This document shows, one piece after another, positions 56,560-64,000 of a DNA stretch of 64,000 bases. Origin of the DNA: Artemia franciscana (taxonomy: Eukaryota > Arthropoda > Branchiopoda > Anostraca > Artemiidae). The position numbers and the translations under genes were made by a program. Numbering within the stretch: position 1 is the first letter of the stretch; each line of letters starts with the position of its first letter. Location of the stretch: assembly GCF_032884065.1 (NCBI RefSeq), contig NC_088873.1, positions 34,979,600 to 35,043,599 of the forward strand, read 5' to 3'. The notes below the pieces were generated by a model. The model was not told where the DNA came from. It was given only the letters and a program-made list of their open reading frames with translations, and made no database searches.

Positions 56560-58180
56560 CGTTTTACATAACTAGAACCTGCAGCGTAATAGTGCTGCCT
56601 AAGTAAAAGGCCCTGTGGGCAAAATGTAATATTATTTTTTTTAGACCAGGGCACTTCGTATAGAAGGAGTTGTCGCAAAAACTTTGAAAAGGGCTCATTC
56701 GATTGGAAATGGTAGAAGGTGATTAATAGTTGAAAAGTGAATTCATTAAAGCGATTGGACGGCAACCAACCTTCCTCCCACGCTCATAATTTCCCCAAAT
56801 ACATCCAATCAGAATTTTGAGGAAGCCATTTTGTTTGGCGTTGTTGAAAGGTCCAGAATTTATAACTTTGAGGATGATACCCCCTCCCAAAGCCGTCAGG
56901 GCGAGGGTTGTCGGTTATACCCTGGGGGCATATAAGGTTTTTATAGATAGGGTGGTGGCATAAACTTCGGAGGGGGATCATTGGAATGGTGATCAGAAGT
57001 TCTCTGATTACCACCCAAACACGTCGTATTTTCCCGAAATACATCTGATAGTAATTTTAAGATGGCCATTTATTGTCGTAGAAACTTCGAATAAAGTTCA
57101 TTCAATTGGGAATTGAAAGGGCTAGTGTCCTTTTTAATAGTCGAAACTGATTGGAACACAACAAACCCCTCTCACACACATCATTTCCCCCAAAACATCC
57201 AATAAAAATTTTGAGATAGCCATTTTATTCAGCATAGTTGAAAGGTCTGGAAATTATGGGTATGAGGATGATAACTCCCCAACAGCCTTCAGTACAAGGT
57301 TTGTAAGTTATGGCCCAAGGTTATTTAAGGTTTTTATGGAAAGAGTGGTCATATAAACTTCGGAGGGGGCTCATTATATTAGAAATCAGAAGTTCTAGTG
57401 TCCTTTTTAAGAGTCAAAGTGATGGCAGGGCATTCACCCCTTCCCCGTATTTTTCCTTACTTTTATTATAATATCGATTTTTTTCGATACAATTTTCCTA
57501 AATGCATTCAATAGATATTTTGAGATAGCCACTTTTTCAAAAATAGTCCAAAGACCATTTAACATGGCCTTTGGAGTTGACACAATTCCCCCAGAGTCTG
57601 GGAATAAGGCCTATAAGTTATGGAGTATGGGCATATTAGGTTTTTATGGAAGGAATAGTCGTGTGAACTTTAAAAGAAGTTCATTTGATTGGAAATGTGT
57701 AGTTCTACTTTTCTTTTAAGAGTTAAACGTGATGGAGAGTGACTAGCCTCCCCTTGACATCCTATTTTCTCGAAACACATTCAATTGAAATTGCGAATGA
57801 CCATTTTGTTACCAATAGTCCAAAAATCATATAACAGTGTCTTTAGGGTAGACAAAACCCCCCTAGATCCCATGGGCAAGGATTGTAAAATATGCCCCGG
57901 GACATACAAGGCTTTTATGGAACGGATGATCATATAAACTTTGGATCGAATGGAGCTCATTTGATTGGAATTCGAAAGTCTTAGTGACCTCTTTAAGAGT
58001 CAAAAGTGCATGGAGGGCAATCAGCCCCCCCCCTCCGAAGCATATCATTCTCCATAACACATCCGATCGAAATTTTCAGAGGTATATTGATAAGTATTTT
58101 TGAAAGGTCCAGTAATTATGTCTTTGGGGATCAACCTGCCCACAGTCCTCAGGGCAAGGGCCGTAAGTTAGCCAATTTGT
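56560..58180 (-). repeat. Tandem array of the dispersed ~270-bp repeat
   Basis: Six or so reverse-oriented units. The landmark attttgagatagccattttgt and its variants occur at about 56812, 57049, 57207, 57507, 57787 and 58068. Each comes with cggagggggctcattNgatt, agtgtcctttttaagagtc and a ccctggggcatataaggttt-type segment. Spacing is mostly 240-300 bp. No coding. Confidence 0.75.
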
Positions 58181-58229
58181 TCATTGTTTACATATAGTAT
58201 ATGTTATTGAGAAAAATATGCATGTTTGA

Positions 58230-59780
58230 ACTGTAATTTCGAAGAAGAAAAAGGGCATTCAGGTGAGCCTTTCAAAGAATCTTGAGAGGAATGTTAAACT
58301 AAATCAAAACATGTTGTGTGTATATGGATTGAAAAAAAGGGTGTAACTCAGGAATAACTGAGTAGGCCTATATTAATTTCTAAAATTCAGGAAATGATAC
58401 CTGTCAAATGATACACATTGTCAAAAAAGCTTATCTCAAGAATTGATTTGGATATTAAGTTGGAACTTTCAAAGAATGGCTAGAGGGGAAGATCATCTGA
58501 CCAAAAGGTAATATATGCACACTACTGCTAATAATACTGTCACTGCTACATTTACTATTACTGCTACTACTATTACTTCTATTGCAACCGCTTGTAAGGC
58601 TAAGAGCATTGAGATAAAAATATAGATGAATACACATGAATATGCAGGCAGATGATGGACATACAGGTTATCAAAAGGAGATATCAGCAGTGTCATAGCG
58701 ATGGGTAGTTGCATTAGATTGAAACTTCCAGGACTTGATGAGAGGGATGTTCTACTGACCAAAAGGCAATATATTAATGCTACTGCTGCTACTAGTATTA
58801 ACGCTATTATTAGCAATACCAATACTACTACTGTTACTACTATTACAACTGTATCTAAGGGTATGAAGGTAAAATGTGCAAGGAATTTTGAGGGGGGAAG
58901 ATGAACTGAATCAAAACACGCCGTCTATATGCAGGTTGTCAAAAGGGTGTAACAGCAACATCTTAAGAATAGTTTGGTGTGTGAAGTTGAAACTAACAGG
59001 GCTCGTTGTGAGGGATGTTGAACTAACCAAAAGAAAATTTTTGCATCCTAGTGCTACTGCTTCTCCTCACACTGCTACTACTGTTACTATTATTACTACT
59101 TCTATTACTACTACTGCCGCTGAATCTAAGGCTACTAATATTAATTCTACTGCTACTGCTACTGCTATTAAAACCAAGCGTATTAAGAAGAAAAAATTGG
59201 GATATATAGAAGCTATATAGAACTAAATCGAAACACGCTATGCCCACACAGGCTGTCAAGCCGACGTTTCAGAAGTACTTCAGGAACATTTGTTGGTATT
59301 CAGCTGAAACTTTCAGCTTGTGTTGAAGGGGATATTGAATAAACCAAAGGTGGTATGCGTATGCTGCTAATAATCCTGCTACAACTATTGCTACTACGCA
59401 AGCTAACGATATTAAGGTGAAGCTTTTAAGGAATATTTTGGCAGATGAAGAATTAAATAAATGAAAAAAATCTGAGCATATGGACTTTCAAAAGGTGACA
59501 GAGCGATATCTGAAGAACAACTTATATCATTAAGTTAAACATTTACGGGTAAGTTTTGGGAGATTGTGAACTAGCAAGAAGGTACTATGTGTATGCTTTT
59601 AACACAACTACTTCAGTTACTGTAACTAATGACGCTAAGGGTATCAAGGTGGAATTTTTAGGGAAGGTTTAGGGGGAATTTCAACTAAACGAAAAAACTG
59701 TATGCATAGAGGTTTTCAAAAGGGCATTAAAGCAATATCATAGGCAGCATCACTCTATAATAACCAGAAATATAATTGAA
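58230..59780 (+). repeat. Tandem array of ~250-300-bp units with embedded (CTA/CTG)n
   Basis: About five to six units share gaactaaatcaaaacacg, gcaggttgtcaaaagggtgt, ttgaaactttcagg, gagggatgttgaactgacca and aaaaggtaatatatgca. Each is followed by a trinucleotide stretch of ctactg/ctatta type, for example 58520-58600, 58776-58860 and 59050-59170. ORFs here are threonine- or serine-rich artefacts of the trinucleotide. Confidence 0.78.
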
Positions 59781-60000
59781 ACTTTTAAAGGAGCCAATTC
59801 GATTCGAAATTGAAAGTTCTAGTGCTCTTTTTAAGAGTAAAAAGATATTAGAGGGCAAGCAGCCCCTCTCTCAAGCTCATTCATTTTTCCAAACAAATTC
59901 AGTCAAAATTTTGAGACAGCCATTTTGTTCAGCATAGTAGAACGGTCCAGCAACTATGTCCTTAGGGACAATGGGCGTGTTAACCCTCCACAATTATGCA
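59780..60000 (-). repeat. Single dispersed ~270-bp repeat unit
   Basis: Has gaaagttctagtgctctttt, attttgagacagccattttg and gcatagtagaacggtccag. It interrupts the neighbouring trinucleotide-bearing array. Confidence 0.65.
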
Positions 60001-60374
60001 ATTAGCTCATTATGATCCAAAGCAAAATGTTGCCTTAAAACTAAAACAAAAGGTATTGTGTTTATAGTTGGCAATAAGACACCTCAATAATGTATTGAGA
60101 ATGACTGGGGTTATTTAGTTGAAACTTTCAGGACTACTGATATTATTACTTCTGCTCTTACAATTTAAACAAATAATAAGAGTGTAAGTGTATCCAGGTT
60201 GTCAAAGAGCATTCTTGGAATAATATTATTTTTTTTTTGTTTCAGGTCAACTTCAGGAGTTATAAACTTAAATTAAAAAATACTGTTTGTTAGTCTGGAT
60301 TAAAAATTGCTGAAAAAGTTTCTCCAATATACAAATAGCAAGCCAAACTAAGGATTCTTATAGAAAAAAAACAA

Positions 60375-61090
60375 AGATATAAAATGTTATTTGTTTGCAT
60401 GAAAAAGACTGTGTCAATAAAAGCGAACAGACATTAATTTGGAAAATTTTTTCCAAAAAACCAGTTTCTAAAGAAAAGTAAAGAGCTCCATTAACCCGAA
60501 AATGAGCAGAAAGTTAAATAGGTTTCCAAGCGTAAAACAACCACAAATCACTATCAATAAATACAATAAACTCAAAACGAACAGAAATTACAATAAATAG
60601 CCGAGTCAAACTCAAAACGAGAAAAAAGTAGCACGAGTAGGGCTGACAACTCTCGTTCCTTCTCAAGCCCAGAACATAATTTGCGCTTTACTGAAAACAA
60701 AAAATGTTTTTAGATGTTTTCACTTTTTTTACTTTAATAGATAAAAAAGTATTTAAACTTTAAGGAATAAATATCAGTATATATAAATTAAACTGAGAAT
60801 AAACGTTTTTTTTTTCAGTAAGTTGCAAATTATGTTCTGGTCTGGAGAAGGCATGGGGCTAATCAGCCTTACTCTTGTTAATTTTTGATCGTTTTGAGTT
60901 ATACTCGATTATTTATTGTAATTTCTGTTTGTTTGGGTTTCATTTATTTATTGATAGTGATCTGTGGTAGTTTTGCGGTTAGAAGATTATTTGACTCTAT
61001 TTCAGCTCATATTTGGCTTAACTGAGCTCTTTATTTTTCTTTTAAAAACTTTTTTTGTGCAAAAAGTTGTTTTAAATTAATCGGTATAAA
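60375..61090. repeat. Palindrome made of two inverted copies of a dispersed repeat
   Basis: The left arm (about 60375-60700) has aaagagctccattaacccga, aaatcactatcaataaatac and ctcaaaacgaacagaaatta. The right arm (about 60815-61090) has the complements, such as atttattgatagtgatctg and taactgagctcttta. Loop about 120 bp. A single forward copy lies at 18895-19270. Confidence 0.8.
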
Positions 61091-61099
61091 TAATAGAGT

Positions 61100-62170
61100 T
61101 TGTTGTTGCTTATATTTTAACCTAAAATTCGTGTTTTAAAGTTCAATATTATTTTTCAAACCACCTAGCTCTAACAACAGGAAGGTATTTGAGACTAGCC
61201 GTACTATCACAAAGTGGCGGGGGGGGGTGACAAATAAATCCACTTCCCAATTAAAATAATAAAACTGCTAGAATAATACCCCCCCCCCCCGTTTCTATTT
61301 TCCCAAATAAGGTTTAAGAATTTGGTCCTCGAAAAATGTCTTTAGGCATCATATCACCTCTTCTTGGAAATCTTTTCTAATTCTAATCCCGCTCCCTGCT
61401 TAATTTTGAGTCGTAAAAGTGCTATTTGTCTTTATAATGCAAAATGTTTGTTTTGTTAAATAATTCTATCTGAAAACCTTCTTATTGGGTTTTAATATGC
61501 TTATATAATCCTTGCCAACTTTATTTGGCAATGAAATATGAATACAAATGTCCATACCTGATAAGTTTCACTTTCAGGAAATTTTAGCCATGACAATTAT
61601 AAATTTTGAAACCCAGTCTCAGGCTGTTTTTTCCTCAGTTCTTTCAGTATTCGCTGTTATTTACATGTTGCCTTGAAAAGGAAAAAAATATGGTAAAGGA
61701 AAATATACAATGGAGATTTTTCCATTCTCCTCTCCGGTAGACCAAAAATGTATAAAGTAAAAAATTTTGTGATATTCAAGAAAAACTTGACCTACCTCAT
61801 TAAACCCAAACTACTCATTTGAATCTACCTCATTAAACCCAAACCTACAAACACCTATCCCATCAAATCCACATCATCTCATCCTATAAAAATTATGTAG
61901 GGTAATCGCTCTGGCAGTACCTTGGCAAATACTTCTGGTAAAAAAATTGCTAGTACTTCTGAGCTGTGTTGTCACTCTCTCTCCCGTCCCTTAATAAGGT
62001 TTTTGAGGGTAGCAACAGTTTTCAGCTGTTTTTAGAGAGCAATTGATAGATCAGAATTTTAGAGATTAGGTAACAATCTCATTGGTTTTTTCCTTTATCC
62101 TCAAACAAATTTGTAGTACCATTCACAAATCCATCAGTGTCTTGATAACCGCTGGTCTCTATATATTTTA
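61100..62170. other. No gene recognised
   Basis: AT-rich sequence with G and C runs at 61210 and 61280. A short direct repeat of ctacctcattaaacccaaac lies at about 61793 and 61825. Nothing else supported. Confidence 0.5.
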
Positions 62171-62252
62171 AATTTCATGTTATATATTTTTATACAACTA
62201 TATATATATTCAGATTATTTATATATTATAATTATTATTTATGTTAAGATTC

Positions 62253-62257
<5 letters not shown>

Positions 62258-62335
<78 letters not shown>
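62258..62335. repeat. (TA)n microsatellite
   Basis: TA run of about 78 bp in a strongly AT-rich stretch (62160-62450). Confidence 0.96.
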
Positions 62336-62336
<1 letters not shown>

Positions 62337-62626
62337 TAAATATATATCTAAATTATTTTATATGTTTATAAATTAAAATTATTTTTATATAATGTATATT
62401 TTACATATTTAACTATATATTTCAGTTATTTTAAAACTCTATGTCTCATAATTGTTAATATAAATTTTCTTATTATCCTTTAAAAAAAGGGAGCTGCTTT
62501 AATTCTGCTATTTTCTTTCTTAAGCAGAATAAATATTTTGGGGGGAATTAATTTCAGGTGAGGATTACAGAAATAGTAGATACATTGGTAACCAAAATAT
62601 AAAGAAAATGTCCTGAGATTCACTTC

Positions 62627-63016
62627 TTTGTGAGATAAGGAACACTTAATGGGCTTAAACTTATCCTTCGCAGTGTTGACCCCAACCTTGAAGGAAATAT
62701 CTGCTTTGTTAGATAAGAAACAGTTAATGGGCTTAAAAATATCCTTCGCAGTATTGGCCTTAACCTTGAAGGAACTATCTGCTTTGTGAGATAAGAAACA
62801 GTTAATGGGCTTAAACTTATCCTTTGCAGTGTTGGCCCTAACCTTAAAGGAAATTTCTGCTTTGTGAGATAAGAAACAGTTAATGGGCTTAAACTTATCC
62901 TTCGCAGTGTTGGCCCTAACCTTGAAGAAAATATCTGCTTTGTGATATAAGAAACAGTTAATAGGCTTAAATTTGTCCTTCGTAGCGTTGGCCCTAACCC
63001 TGAAGGAAATATCTTA
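62627..63016 (-). repeat. 78-bp minisatellite, five units, open in one minus-strand frame
   Basis: Five units of exactly 78 bp containing gataagaaacagttaatggg, ttatccttcgcagtgttggc and cctaaccttgaaggaaatat. Because 78 is a multiple of three, one minus-strand frame stays open for 141 codons. It encodes a 26-residue repeat (SRLGPTLRRISLSPLTVSYL with KQIFP). No splice or promoter context was seen, so I call it a repeat rather than a gene. Confidence 0.88.
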
Positions 63017-63049
63017 TTTCTGTTATATTCTAAAAACTGGTTCAATTAA

Positions 63050-64000
63050 GTGTAAACCCCATTAAGCCACAAAAGAGGTTCCATACGTCTAACAAAAACT
63101 CTTCTTTGGATATTGTTTCCTTAAACCTGCCTTTTTCAAATTTATTGACCTAACCATGAATGACCATAAAGCAAATAAATGGCTCGCCGCTGCAATAACA
63201 CGTTATTACGAAATATCTTCCTCGGGTCGTATTCTTAGAAAAGGTTCAATTGAATGTCAATAGTGGGACCCCAATAATTACTGAACTAACTTCAGTAGCA
63301 TAAATGGTTGCTATCACTACTACAGGGCCGATGGAACCATGATTAACATACTTAGATGAACATAAAATTAGAAAGGGTTCTAAATATGAGGAACGACCGC
63401 AATCAAAGTCGAAAAACCAGTTGTTTTTTTAAATTTTTTTTTTTGTATATAAGATTCGTCTCTCATCATCAGGGTAATGGTTAGGGTTTTCAGGGTGAAA
63501 TTTTCAGAGGGTTATGGAGAAGCCGGAAATAAGAGTTGGGGGATATGGGGTGTATCTAAGTAGGGCTACAAATTTTTTTGCATCAAGTTTCCGAGGCGAA
63601 ATTAAAAAAAAACTTAAATTTATCTCAAGCAGCTAAGACCTTCAGTCCTACCACAGTGGCTTATTCATAATAGTTTCATATTTGCAAATACTCAAGGAAG
63701 AGATGACTGCGTTCATAGCCATGAAGGGTACTGAAATACTTGCTAATAGTCACCGAAAATTGCCCTATTCTAATTAACTCCACTGCTAAAAATTGTGTAG
63801 CTATTTGTTTTAGAAATAAAACAAACAGATAAAAGCTTTTACTGAAAATCAATAAGAGATAATTAGAGAAAATAAAAGAATTCAGAATATCTCCCCCTCG
63901 CACACACACAAAATCTTTTATCTCCCTCTAAAAAATGGCGTGCAACTATGCAAAGCTAAATTATGTGATATACGGACATATCCCCTCAAATAGACAATTC
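63050..64000. other. No gene recognised
   Basis: AT-rich sequence to the window edge. Short ORFs only (77 codons at 63676-63909, minus strand) without recognisable motifs. Confidence 0.5.

Overview
This is eukaryotic nuclear DNA, AT-rich and repeat-laden. Both genes are split by GT-AG introns, one of them up to about 7.9 kb long. The Derlin-1 exons look arthropod-like, and the tRNA-headed SINEs and decayed LINEs fit a large invertebrate genome. A crustacean is my guess, but the sequence does not prove it.

Two genes can be supported. (1) A complete six-exon Derlin-1 gene lies on the + strand at 17671-43215. It encodes a 240-residue ER membrane protein of the ER-associated degradation pathway, and all exon phases join cleanly. 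(2) A two-exon gene lies on the - strand, from 55666 down to 47759. A 16-residue signal-peptide exon sits 7.2 kb from a large exon that encodes two and a third copies of an 89-residue repeat containing GGKRK(I/V)TSF. The joined product is a 235-residue secreted protein that I do not recognise. The genes are convergent, with stop codons about 4.5 kb apart. I see no functional link between them.

The main large-scale structure is a duplication. Positions 1-10932 (copy A) match 26116-38517 (copy B) at a few percent divergence by eye. Copy B carries Derlin exons 3 and 4 in their proper place between exons 2 and 5. Copy A carries a second version of those exons upstream of exon 1 and ends exactly at a run of 10 Ns (10933-10942). 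This is either a real tandem segmental duplication or two haplotypes laid end to end by the assembler. The copies differ by a 2.55-kb indel, a LINE 3'-end insertion present only in A, (TA)n length and tandem-repeat composition.

Layout: 1-10932 copy A; 10943-17670 upstream region (helicase fragment, SINEs, hAT transposase remnant); 17671-43215 Derlin-1, with antisense LINE remnants in intron 1 and copy B across introns 2 to 4; 43216-47750 SINE, AT-rich tandem repeats and a small hAT-type MITE; 47759-55666 secreted repeat protein gene, whose intron holds microsatellites, a SINE, a LINE remnant and two inverted 16-bp minisatellite arrays; 55700-64000 mostly tandem and palindromic repeats. I saw no rRNA gene, free-standing tRNA gene, CRISPR array or bacterial-type operon.
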